A stretch of DNA of 8,990 bases, taken from an uncultured Bacteriovoracaceae bacterium (lineage in GTDB: Bacteria; Bdellovibrionota; Bacteriovoracia; Bacteriovoracales; Bacteriovoracaceae). The stretch covers positions 1 to 8,990 of the forward strand of contig CALFYV010000085.1 of the NCBI GenBank assembly GCA_937952395.1, written 5' to 3'. Position 1 is the first letter of the stretch; the number at the start of each line of letters is the position of its first letter. A program made the translations under genes and the position numbers. This document shows positions 1-6,707 of this stretch, one piece after another. Below the pieces are notes generated by a model. That model ran no database searches. It saw only the letters and a list, made by a program, of their open reading frames with translations, and had not been told where the DNA came from.

Positions 1-48
1 ATAAATCCAATTCTTGTTAAAGAAGAGATAAATTAAGGTAGGTTAGTT

Positions 49-486
49 ATGTATACGCAAAAAACTTTTGTGTTAAAGCCAGCTGAAGCTGATAAAAAAT
101 GGCATTTGATTGATGCTACAGATAAGGTGCTGGGTCGTCTTGCAACTGAAGTTGCTGATCTTTTAAGAGGTAAAAGAAAGACTACTTATACTCCCAATAC
201 AGATTCTGGTGATTTTGTTGTTGTAACAAATATTGAAAAAGTTAAATTAACAGGCAATAAGTGGAATGATAAAATTTATTATTGGCATACAAATCATATT
301 GGTGGATTAAAGCAAAGAACAGCTACTGAGCAACGTGATAAGCATCCAGAACTTTTACTTGAGGTTGCGATTAAGGGCATGCTTCCAAAAAGTTCATTGG
401 GACGCAAGCAATTCACTAAGTTAAAAGTTTATGCCGGTGATAAGCATGAACATGATGCTCAAAAACCAGAAAAATACGAATTTTAA
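49..486 (+). CDS. rplM: 50S ribosomal protein L13
   Basis: Structural protein of the large ribosomal subunit, an early-assembly 23S rRNA binder. The 145-residue product is close to the usual 142 and matches the family along its full length. Visible landmarks are the N-terminal WHLIDATDKVLGRLA block (about residues 18-32), the RGKRK segment, DSGDFVVVTN near 52-61, KIYYWHTNHIGGLK, the AIKGMLPKSSLGR block, and the C-terminal KLKVYAGDKHEHDAQ. A purine-rich ribosome binding site (AAGGTAGG, 35-42) sits 6 bases before the ATG. The gene lies 21 bases upstream of rpsI, the standard bacterial L13-S9 arrangement, so the two are almost certainly co-transcribed. No promoter is visible in the 48 bases before it; the transcript probably begins outside the window. 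Confidence 0.98.
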   Translation: MYTQKTFVLKPAEADKKWHLIDATDKVLGRLATEVADLLRGKRKTTYTPNTDSGDFVVVTNIEKVKLTGNKWNDKIYYWHTNHIGGLKQRTATEQRDKHPELLLEVAIKGMLPKSSLGRKQFTKLKVYAGDKHEHDAQKPEKYEF

Positions 487-507
487 TTACTGAAAAGGAA
501 ATAAAAA

Positions 508-909
508 ATGGCAAAGGGAAAAACATATGACGCGAACTCTGTAGGAAGAAGAAAATCTTCTGTTGCAAGAGTTTATTTAGTGAAAGGAAAAGGCGTTATT
601 ACAATTAACAAGCGCGAACTAACTGATTACTTTCCAAAAGCAACAAGTCGGTATGTTGTTAATCAACCACTTAACCTTCTTAATGTTAATGAGCAATACG
701 ATATTGTTGTTAATGTAAAGGGTGGCGGAATTACTGGCCAAGCAGGAGCGATTAGACTCGGAATTTCAAGAGCGCTTATTAAAGTAAATGAGAAATTTAG
801 AGGAGAGTTGAAAAAGGCTGGATTTCTTACACGTGACTCAAGAAAAGTTGAACGTAAGAAATACGGACTTAGTGGTGCAAGAAAGTCTTTCCAATTTTCA
901 AAAAGATAA
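508..909 (+). CDS. rpsI: 30S ribosomal protein S9
   Basis: Small-subunit ribosomal protein whose C-terminal tail reaches towards the P-site tRNA. The product has 133 residues (usual about 130). It shows the family signature throughout: VGRRKSSVARVYL near the N-terminus, the GKGVITINKRELTDYFP block, NVKGGGITGQAGAIRLGISRAL in the middle, and the invariant basic end with FLTRDSRKVERKKYG and the terminal FQFSKR. The ribosome binding site AAGGA (495-499) is 8 bases before the ATG. It is the second gene of the rplM-rpsI transcript, which ends at the intrinsic terminator 27 bases after its stop codon. Nothing unusual is seen in the protein. Confidence 0.98.
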   Translation: MAKGKTYDANSVGRRKSSVARVYLVKGKGVITINKRELTDYFPKATSRYVVNQPLNLLNVNEQYDIVVNVKGGGITGQAGAIRLGISRALIKVNEKFRGELKKAGFLTRDSRKVERKKYGLSGARKSFQFSKR

Positions 910-936
910 TTATCTGCCTGATATATTGCTTATACA

Positions 937-963
937 GCCCACCTTATGGTGGGCTTTTTTTTT
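937..963 (+). terminator. Rho-independent terminator of rplM-rpsI
   Basis: A perfect 7-bp GC-rich stem, GCCCACC (937-943) and GGTGGGC (948-954), encloses a TTAT loop and is followed directly by nine T residues (955-963). It lies 27 bases after the rpsI stop and should end the ribosomal-protein transcript efficiently. The next gene begins only 21 bases after the T-tract, so that gene needs either read-through or a promoter overlapping this hairpin. Confidence 0.95.
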
Positions 964-984
964 GTTCAGATGTATACCTGGTGT

Positions 985-3591
985 ATGGAAGAAAAATTCA
1001 TCCGTATACGTGGCGCTAGAGCGCACAACTTAGATTCTATTGATATTGATTTACCACTTAATAAAATTATTTGCTTTGCTGGACCTTCTGGTTCTGGGAA
1101 GTCGTCTCTAGCTTTTCACACTCTTATGAATGAATCTAGGCGAAGACTTTTGAACTCTTTTCCCAATAGTTTTAAATTCTTCTCAGACAAACCTTCAGCA
1201 GTTGATGTGGATTCCATCAACCCCGTATTGCCAGTTTTTGGATTGCCACAAATAAATCCAGTTATGGGTACGAGGAGTGTTGTTTCAGATGTTATGGGGA
1301 TTACGCAGCTCTATCAAACTCTTTTTTTTAAATATTCTAGTGAAATATGCCCAGTTCATAAAAAGCCACTCGTTAGTAAAAAATTAATAGAGAACTTTAC
1401 TAAATATAAAGATGGCGATGTCATTCATATTTTTATGGAAAAAAATGATTTTAAAGAAGTTTTAGCAAATGCTCCAATGCCAGCACGAGTTTGGGATGAA
1501 GAGCTTAAGACGGTAGTGAGTTTTGATGAAACAAAACATTACTGGGAAATTGCTCGTTTTAAGTTTCCCAAAATAAAAACTTTTCAGGAGTTAATAGAAC
1601 AGTATCCAAAAGTTTTAACCAAGCATATTTTTATTAATGTCAAAAGCTCGAGTGATTTTAGAAAACTTGTTATTTCAACAAAGGTATCTTGTCCAATCTG
1701 CTTCCATAAAGGGTTGGGTGAACTTTCAAGTGCGCATTTTACACCCTATAATGCTCTAGGAGCTTGTAAAGAGTGCAAGGGGTATGGTGCAAATCTAGAA
1801 TACGATGAAGATAAACTTTTTGATAAAGATAAATCAGTTAAAGATGGTGCTATTACTTTACTAAATTATAAATCCTTTGATGGAATGAATGATGCTCTTC
1901 TCAGCTCAATGAGGAAGAAGAAACTCTCAATAACAACACCAATTAAAGATTTAGAACAAGGTTTTTGGGATTTACTCTATAAGGGTGACAAGGAATTTGC
2001 AGGGTTTGAGAAAATATTTAAATATTTTGAGAAAAAAAGATATAAGCGAAATATTCGAATTTTTGTAAGAAGAATTCAGAAAGAAGTGCTTTGTACAAAA
2101 TGTCTAGGAACACGAATTAATTCTCAAATAATGAATAGAAGTATTATTAATGATGAAGAACACCCATTGGGTTTGTTTGAATTATACCAAGATAATATTT
2201 TTACCAATATTCAAAAATGGAAAAAAATTAAAGTTAATAAAGAGAAGCATTTTTCCAATTTACAAAATAAAGTTTTAACAGTTTTAAATCTAGCTTGTAA
2301 TATTGGTTTAGGGCATTTAGCTTTATCTCGAAAAAGCAAATCACTCTCACCGGGTGAATACCAAAGACTTTTACTGTTAAAATATTTAGCTTTCGAAGGT
2401 ACAGAATCACTATTTATTTTTGATGAACCAAGTCTTGGTTTAACAATTAATGAACAAAGTTTCTTACTTGAAGCTTTTAAAAAAATCTGCCAACAAGGCA
2501 ATACTGTTATACTGATCGATCATAGCGAATTTTTTCATAGAAAAACTGATCAACTAGTAATGATGGGGCCAGGCGCTGGATATAAAGGAGGTAAAATTAC
2601 CTACCAAGGCCCACCAGAGAGTTTTTTTCGATCCTATAAAAAACCCTTAATAGAAAAGTTCAAAATCCAAAAAATTAAACAAAATATACATTTTTCCAAG
2701 ATTGAAATTCGTGATTTAGTTTTTTCTAATATTGATATACCTGTAAATCAATTGACCTGGGTTTATGGCGAAGCTGGAGCAGGCAAGAGTAGTTGTTTTA
2801 TTAAAGGAATAGCTAACTTTTTAAACTTCAAATTTGGTTTTGGAAAGATGTATGATGAATTTCCTCAAGTCGGATATTATAGTGTTCCAAAGTTTATCAA
2901 CAATGTTCTTGTCATCGAATCTAATCTTAATCGCTATACCTCTCGCTCAAGCGTGGGTAGTATTACCGAATTATTTTCCGTAACAAGAAAGCATTTTTTG
3001 AGTCAACCAGAAGCCAAGGCCATGAAACTTAAGGACGGTCATCTTTCTTATAATTCAGTTCTGGGTCAGTGTCCAGCCTGTGAAGGTAAAGGAGTTAAAG
3101 TCATTGAAATGCAATATATGGAAGATATTATTCTTGAGTGCGAAGATTGCAAGGGCATCAAGCTAAAACCCATATATTCTCAATTAAATGATGGCAAGAT
3201 AAGTGTCTCAGAAGCCTATGAAATGCCCATTGAAGAACTCATGGGCATGATAAAATTAACCCCAAAGTTCAATAGAATTACAGAGTATTTAAAAATTTTA
3301 AAATTAGATTATCTAAGTCTTAATCGTCCGATAAACACATTGTCAGGTGGAGAAAAGCAAAGGCTTTATTTACTTTCTTGCCTTATTAAAGAAATAAAAA
3401 ATTCACTTCTTTTTTTTGAAAATCTATCTTTTGGTCTCTCCGCCGTGGAAATTGCTTCTCTGGCCACTTTTTTACAAAATTTAACTCTCGCTGATAACAC
3501 AATTGTGATTATAGATAGTAATCCAATATTTTCAGAGATTTGTGCTAATAAGATTAAAATGGGTCAAAAAGGCGAATTAAGCATAACTTAA
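985..3591 (+). CDS. Divergent UvrA-family ABC ATPase (excinuclease subunit A-like)
   Basis: UvrA is the damage-recognition ATPase of nucleotide excision repair. This 868-residue relative is shorter than typical UvrA (about 940). Seen in order: RGARAHNL (about 9-16); Walker A GPSGSGKSS (33-41); CPVH (122-125); zinc module CPIC/CKEC (236-239, 261-264); CTKC (370-373); signature LSPGE (454-458, usually LSGGE); Walker B DE (480-481); H-loop DH (512-513); second Walker A GEAGAGKSS (595-603); second zinc module CPAC/CEDC (696-699, 719-722) with the family's 19-residue spacing; and LSGGE (786-790). The second Walker B reads FFEN, with Glu812 and Asn813 where D and E are expected, and the second H-loop reads D844-S845 instead of E-H. 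The C-terminal tail beyond the last strand is largely missing. The ATG at 985 is chosen because homology begins there; longer in-frame starts at 946 and 970 fall in or just after the terminator, and no start has a good Shine-Dalgarno. I leave the symbol empty because this may be a paralogue rather than the housekeeping uvrA. Confidence 0.9.
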   Translation: MEEKFIRIRGARAHNLDSIDIDLPLNKIICFAGPSGSGKSSLAFHTLMNESRRRLLNSFPNSFKFFSDKPSAVDVDSINPVLPVFGLPQINPVMGTRSVVSDVMGITQLYQTLFFKYSSEICPVHKKPLVSKKLIENFTKYKDGDVIHIFMEKNDFKEVLANAPMPARVWDEELKTVVSFDETKHYWEIARFKFPKIKTFQELIEQYPKVLTKHIFINVKSSSDFRKLVISTKVSCPICFHKGLGELSSAHFTPYNALGACKECKGYGANLEYDEDKLFDKDKSVKDGAITLLNYKSFDGMNDALLSSMRKKKLSITTPIKDLEQGFWDLLYKGDKEFAGFEKIFKYFEKKRYKRNIRIFVRRIQKEVLCTKCLGTRINSQIMNRSIINDEEHPLGLFELYQDNIFTNIQKWKKIKVNKEKHFSNLQNKVLTVLNLACNIGLGHLALSRKSKSLSPGEYQRLLLLKYLAFEGTESLFIFDEPSLGLTINEQSFLLEAFKKICQQGNTVILIDHSEFFHRKTDQLVMMGPGAGYKGGKITYQGPPESFFRSYKKPLIEKFKIQKIKQNIHFSKIEIRDLVFSNIDIPVNQLTWVYGEAGAGKSSCFIKGIANFLNFKFGFGKMYDEFPQVGYYSVPKFINNVLVIESNLNRYTSRSSVGSITELFSVTRKHFLSQPEAKAMKLKDGHLSYNSVLGQCPACEGKGVKVIEMQYMEDIILECEDCKGIKLKPIYSQLNDGKISVSEAYEMPIEELMGMIKLTPKFNRITEYLKILKLDYLSLNRPINTLSGGEKQRLYLLSCLIKEIKNSLLFFENLSFGLSAVEIASLATFLQNLTLADNTIVIIDSNPIFSEICANKIKMGQKGELSIT

Positions 3592-3679
3592 CTTACTGAA
3601 ATTAATAGATTTATTGACCGACAAATTAACTCAAGAAATTCAATAATTTACCGATAGGTTACTAAGGGAGTAGTGATCT

Positions 3680-4429
3680 ATGAAAAGAGTAGTTTGGTTC
3701 TGTTTTGTTTTTTCATTTTCGGGATGGGCAACAACGTTTCTACCTATTCCGATTGCAAGACAGATAAAAGAATCTGATGCCATTATTCAGGGGCGCTACA
3801 TTAGCAGTATTTATAAAAAACTTCCAAGTGGCGAAATAGTTACCGAACATGCATTCAAAGTTTATTATTCTCAGGGAATAAAAAAATCAGTGCTACGTAG
3901 TTTTGTTAACTTTAAAGTTCTCTCCCCAGGAGGAGAGTGGCAAGAAGAATCAATTAAGATATACGGAACACCCAAGTTTCAAAAAGATGAAAAAGTTGTC
4001 CTTTTTTTAGCTAAAAATGATCAGGGGTATTGGATTCAAAACTTATCTCTAGGTAAATACATACTAAAGAAAATTGGAAGTAATGAGATTATAGTTTCTA
4101 GCGTTTTCCCCTATCATCCTCAAATGGGTCAAATAAGTTTAGAGAAGTTTTATCAAGAGGTTCAACAAATAAAAGGAATTTCTTTAGTTGAATTTATGCC
4201 TCAAGTAAATGATCAGCAGGAGGATCTGGCGGTTGCTTCGAGACTACCAGCTAATAATAATTATGGAATAAATGAGTATGAAGAAGACTTAAAATTAAAT
4301 AAAGAAAAAGTTTCAAGAAAACCGAGTCAAGAATCTCGAGAAAAAAATATCAGTGTATGGTGGTTAATAATCATTCTTTCTTTGATGGGAGGTTTTTCTT
4401 CAATTTTATTGAAGAAAAACGAAAGATAG
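3680..4429 (+). CDS. Secreted, C-terminally membrane-anchored protein, partner of the downstream metalloprotease
   Basis: I cannot name a family for this 249-residue protein. It starts with a Sec-type signal peptide (basic MKRV, hydrophobic core, likely cleavage after Ala17). It ends with one membrane segment (about 226-244) and a short basic tail KKNER, so the middle should be outside the inner membrane. The middle is predicted beta-rich and carries PGGE (83-86), an IYGTPKF segment (94-100) and KVVLFL (105-110). From memory, this layout (secreted protein with a PGG and a G-P-F/VVLFL core) is common in small proteins encoded beside matrixin-type proteases, but I could not search for it. A polar, charged stretch (about 178-223) links the core to the anchor. 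The ribosome binding site GGGAG (3666-3670) is 9 bases before the ATG. The stop is one base before the protease start, which points to translational coupling. Confidence 0.82.
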   Translation: MKRVVWFCFVFSFSGWATTFLPIPIARQIKESDAIIQGRYISSIYKKLPSGEIVTEHAFKVYYSQGIKKSVLRSFVNFKVLSPGGEWQEESIKIYGTPKFQKDEKVVLFLAKNDQGYWIQNLSLGKYILKKIGSNEIIVSSVFPYHPQMGQISLEKFYQEVQQIKGISLVEFMPQVNDQQEDLAVASRLPANNNYGINEYEEDLKLNKEKVSRKPSQESREKNISVWWLIIILSLMGGFSSILLKKNER

Positions 4430-4430
4430 A

Positions 4431-6149
4431 ATGAACTTTAAGTATTTAATGCTATTTATTTTACTAGCTTCATTAAATGCTTTTTCTTTGGTTCATACGA
4501 AAACAGATTCAGGTTTAAATATTTACTGGCCCTCTTCTTCTCCCATTGAATTTTACATTTTAAAAAACACTTCACAGATCTCCGATTCAGATTTACAAGC
4601 AATGGCCAATATCTCTACAGGGGAATGGAATGCTGAATCTCAATTAAAAATAAATCCTTTTTTGGTCACTTCAATTTCTGGAAAAAAAAATACTTTACAG
4701 TTTATTAATTCATATTCTCCTTCTTTGGGAAGTGGGGTCGTTGCTGTTACCAGTGTGAGTTATTCCAATTTAACGGGTAAAATTTCTAGCGCAAATATTT
4801 CTATTAATGAATATGGATTTACTTTTAATAATATTCCAGGAACTAATCCTTTATTAACGAATCAAATTTATTTAGCAGATGTACTCACTCATGAACTTGG
4901 TCATCTTTTAGGTTTAGGTCATAGCGAAGTTTTGGATTCGACAATGATTTTTTCTGCTTTTAAAAATCAATATGACTTAGCCGCCGACGATAAAAGCAGT
5001 ATTCGTACTCTTTACCCAGCAACAAATTTTGGAACTATTCAAGGGCGAGTCATGGGAGGAAATTCTGTACCGGTATTTGGTGCAATTGTCCATGCAATAT
5101 CGGCCCGGGAAGGTAATGTGATAGCTTCATCTATAAGTGATGATGATGGTTCGTTTTCAATTACGGGTCTGAGTTTAGAAGATGATAATTATTATTTATA
5201 TATAAAACCTCCTGAGAATATTAATGCATTACCGCAATATTATTCCTCTGTTCAAACAAATTTTTGTCCCGGTTCGTATAGAGGTTCATTTTTTTCAAGT
5301 TGCAATTCTGAGGAAAAAGGCTTTCCTCAGAAGATTTCATTTCTAAGTACTGATTCAATAATTGACTTAGGCAACCTAACTATTAAGTGCGATCTGCGTT
5401 TGAATCCAAGCTATTTAGAATCTAAAAATGCTGGAGGCAATGCTAATTTAACATTATTGGAAAGCACTGATAATTTAAGCACTAACGGTGGCTTAAGTTT
5501 TATAGGATATTTTTATTCAAATCAAGTTAGTAGCGATAAAAATAATTCTCTATATGATGAGTTACTGATTGACTTAAGAGGTGAAACTCTCACCACTGGC
5601 AGCGATTTAAAAATTTCTCTATTAGGTTTTTCTTTAGGAGTAAAGGCTGATTATTATGTTTCTGTAGATAAAATCGATCAATTCAATATTACGACAAATA
5701 TTCAAACTGATATTAATAATCAGCAGAATCTTTTTATAGATTTAGATGCAGATCCGAATAATAACCGTTTTAAATTAACCATTAAGCCTCAATCAATAAG
5801 CTTATCTAATATGAAAAATTATATTCCAGAACCTAGTGTTTTTAGTGATAGTGAATATTTTTATCATTTACTATTAGAGTTAGTTGATGACGTCAATCAT
5901 GATAATTTTTTAAGCATTGTTGATTCTAGCATACAAGATAACAGCTCTTGTCTAGAAGCTCCTTTTACATATGCAGTAGATGCCAATACCACAGTTTTAA
6001 AAAGCGATGAAAAATTGAGTCTATTATCTGCAACTTGTGGCACAATAGGACCAAATGACTCAGATTTTTCGGGTCCTTTTAATATGATGATAGGTTTTCT
6101 TACTATATTTCTTATTTCTCATTTGAGACGATGGAGAAAAATAGTGTAA
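4431..6149 (+). CDS. Matrixin-type (M10-like) zinc metalloprotease with regulatory-like beta domain and C-terminal anchor
   Basis: Predicted secreted endopeptidase of 572 residues. The signal peptide spans about 1-17 (likely cleavage after Ala17). The catalytic domain (about 25-195) has the metzincin zinc motif HELGHLLGLGH at 154-164: His154, His158 and His164 bind zinc and Glu155 is the catalytic base. Met172 in DSTMIF is the likely Met-turn. No cysteine-switch propeptide is seen. Next comes a carboxypeptidase-regulatory-like beta domain (about 202-262, starting TIQGRV, with DDDGSFSITGL), then a beta-rich region of unknown function to about 535. The end has Cys536-Gly, a hydrophobic segment (about 549-564) and a basic tail RRWRKIV, resembling a membrane anchor or sorting signal. 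The start lies one base after the upstream stop with only a weak AG-rich region before it, so translation is probably coupled to that gene. The substrate is unknown; a role in cell-surface or prey-protein digestion is inference. Confidence 0.9.
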   Translation: MNFKYLMLFILLASLNAFSLVHTKTDSGLNIYWPSSSPIEFYILKNTSQISDSDLQAMANISTGEWNAESQLKINPFLVTSISGKKNTLQFINSYSPSLGSGVVAVTSVSYSNLTGKISSANISINEYGFTFNNIPGTNPLLTNQIYLADVLTHELGHLLGLGHSEVLDSTMIFSAFKNQYDLAADDKSSIRTLYPATNFGTIQGRVMGGNSVPVFGAIVHAISAREGNVIASSISDDDGSFSITGLSLEDDNYYLYIKPPENINALPQYYSSVQTNFCPGSYRGSFFSSCNSEEKGFPQKISFLSTDSIIDLGNLTIKCDLRLNPSYLESKNAGGNANLTLLESTDNLSTNGGLSFIGYFYSNQVSSDKNNSLYDELLIDLRGETLTTGSDLKISLLGFSLGVKADYYVSVDKIDQFNITTNIQTDINNQQNLFIDLDADPNNNRFKLTIKPQSISLSNMKNYIPEPSVFSDSEYFYHLLLELVDDVNHDNFLSIVDSSIQDNSSCLEAPFTYAVDANTTVLKSDEKLSLLSATCGTIGPNDSDFSGPFNMMIGFLTIFLISHLRRWRKIV

Positions 6150-6185
6150 ACTATATGTAGTTTAAAATTTACCAGGGATGGGAAA

Positions 6186-6665
6186 ATGAAAGTTCTGTTT
6201 AAGCTCATGATCTTTTGCTTACTTCTTCAAGGCCATGTTTTTGCCCAAGATTTAATGAAAGAACGTATTTGGAAGATAGCTTCTCGAAAAAAGTCTATTT
6301 TTCTTGATAAGGGTATTTTTCATGTTACAACCACACAATCTTCGGGCCAAGTTGACGGAGTGCGAAACTCGTATATTAAAAGCCGTGGTTACGAGAGGGT
6401 TGTGTTTGATTTCAATACCAACATGATTCCCAGCTTGTATGGCCATATATCTAAGGCAGGCAATAGAATTTATATTGATTTTTTTAATACAAAACTATCC
6501 ACGACAATTACTGCCCTTAAAAATACTAAATATGTACAAAACTTGGATTTCTTCGCTATCGATGAAAATTCACTCTCAATTGAATTGACCATGAAAGAAA
6601 AAAATTCATTTGATATCTTTTATCTAGATAACCCTGGCAGACTTGTTATTGATATAAAAAAGTAA
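6186..6665 (+). CDS. Small periplasmic AMIN-domain protein
   Basis: A 159-residue exported protein. The signal peptide spans residues 1-20, with likely cleavage after VFA before Gln21. A short basic linker (about 25-45) leads to a domain of about 90 residues (69-158) with the AMIN pattern: an initial YERVVFDF strand (69-76), alternating beta strands such as NRIYIDFF (93-100) and LSIELTM (129-135), and the typical closing motif NPGRLVIDIK (149-158). AMIN domains target amidases and secretin (PilQ-type) proteins to peptidoglycan or the septum. Here no amidase, LysM or secretin domain follows, so the protein probably acts as a stand-alone envelope-binding or adaptor module. The ribosome binding site AGGGA (6174-6178) is 7 bases before the ATG. 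It lies 36 bases after the metalloprotease gene and 42 bases before lon, with no clear terminator on either side. Confidence 0.82.
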   Translation: MKVLFKLMIFCLLLQGHVFAQDLMKERIWKIASRKKSIFLDKGIFHVTTTQSSGQVDGVRNSYIKSRGYERVVFDFNTNMIPSLYGHISKAGNRIYIDFFNTKLSTTITALKNTKYVQNLDFFAIDENSLSIELTMKEKNSFDIFYLDNPGRLVIDIKK

Positions 6666-6672
6666 TAAATTC

Positions 6673-6700
6673 TCTTCATTGTTATTAAGACTAATGGAGA
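6673..6700 (+). promoter_or_regulatory. Candidate hairpin masking the lon Shine-Dalgarno
   Basis: TCTTCATT (6673-6680) can pair with AATGGAGA (6693-6700) as an uninterrupted 8-bp helix with one G-U wobble and a 12-base loop. The right arm contains the whole lon ribosome binding site GGAG (6696-6699), 8 bases before the ATG at 6708. If it forms in the mRNA it would limit initiation until melted, which would fit a stress-induced gene. The pairing is seen in the sequence; regulation is inference, and an 8-bp AT-rich helix can arise by chance. Confidence 0.35.
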
Positions 6701-6707
6701 AATGCTA

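Noticed and set aside
11..24. Small hairpin TTCTT-GTTA-AAGAA before rplM, as a possible L13 autoregulatory leader
   Set aside because: Only 5 mostly A-T pairs, away from the ribosome binding site, and no resemblance to a known leader that I can support.
1..36. Possible tail of an upstream gene (11 codons then TAA at 34-36)
   Set aside because: Too short to recognise, and an open run of this length is expected by chance.
946..984. Longer UvrA-like starts at 946 and 970
   Set aside because: The extra residues are translated from the terminator hairpin and T-tract, show no family similarity, and have no Shine-Dalgarno.
833..1033. A 66-codon open frame overlapping the end of rpsI and the start of the UvrA-like gene
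   Set aside because: It crosses the rpsI terminator, lies out of frame inside two well-supported genes and has no ribosome binding site or recognisable protein features.
2211..2501. Minus-strand open frame of 96 codons
   Set aside because: It is antisense to the first signature and Walker B of the UvrA-like gene, and the encoded peptide has no coherent features.
3614..3647. Promoter-like TTGACC (3614-3619) and AATAAT (3642-3647) before the 249-residue gene
   Set aside because: The 22-base spacing is too long for a standard sigma-70 promoter, and such matches are frequent in AT-rich DNA.
6147..6164. Inverted repeat TAAACTA/TAGTTTA after the metalloprotease gene as a terminator
   Set aside because: The stem has a single G-C pair and no T-tract follows, so it is unlikely to terminate transcription.
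6252..6446. Minus-strand open frame of 64 codons
   Set aside because: It lies antisense within the AMIN-protein gene, with no supporting start signal or recognisable motif.
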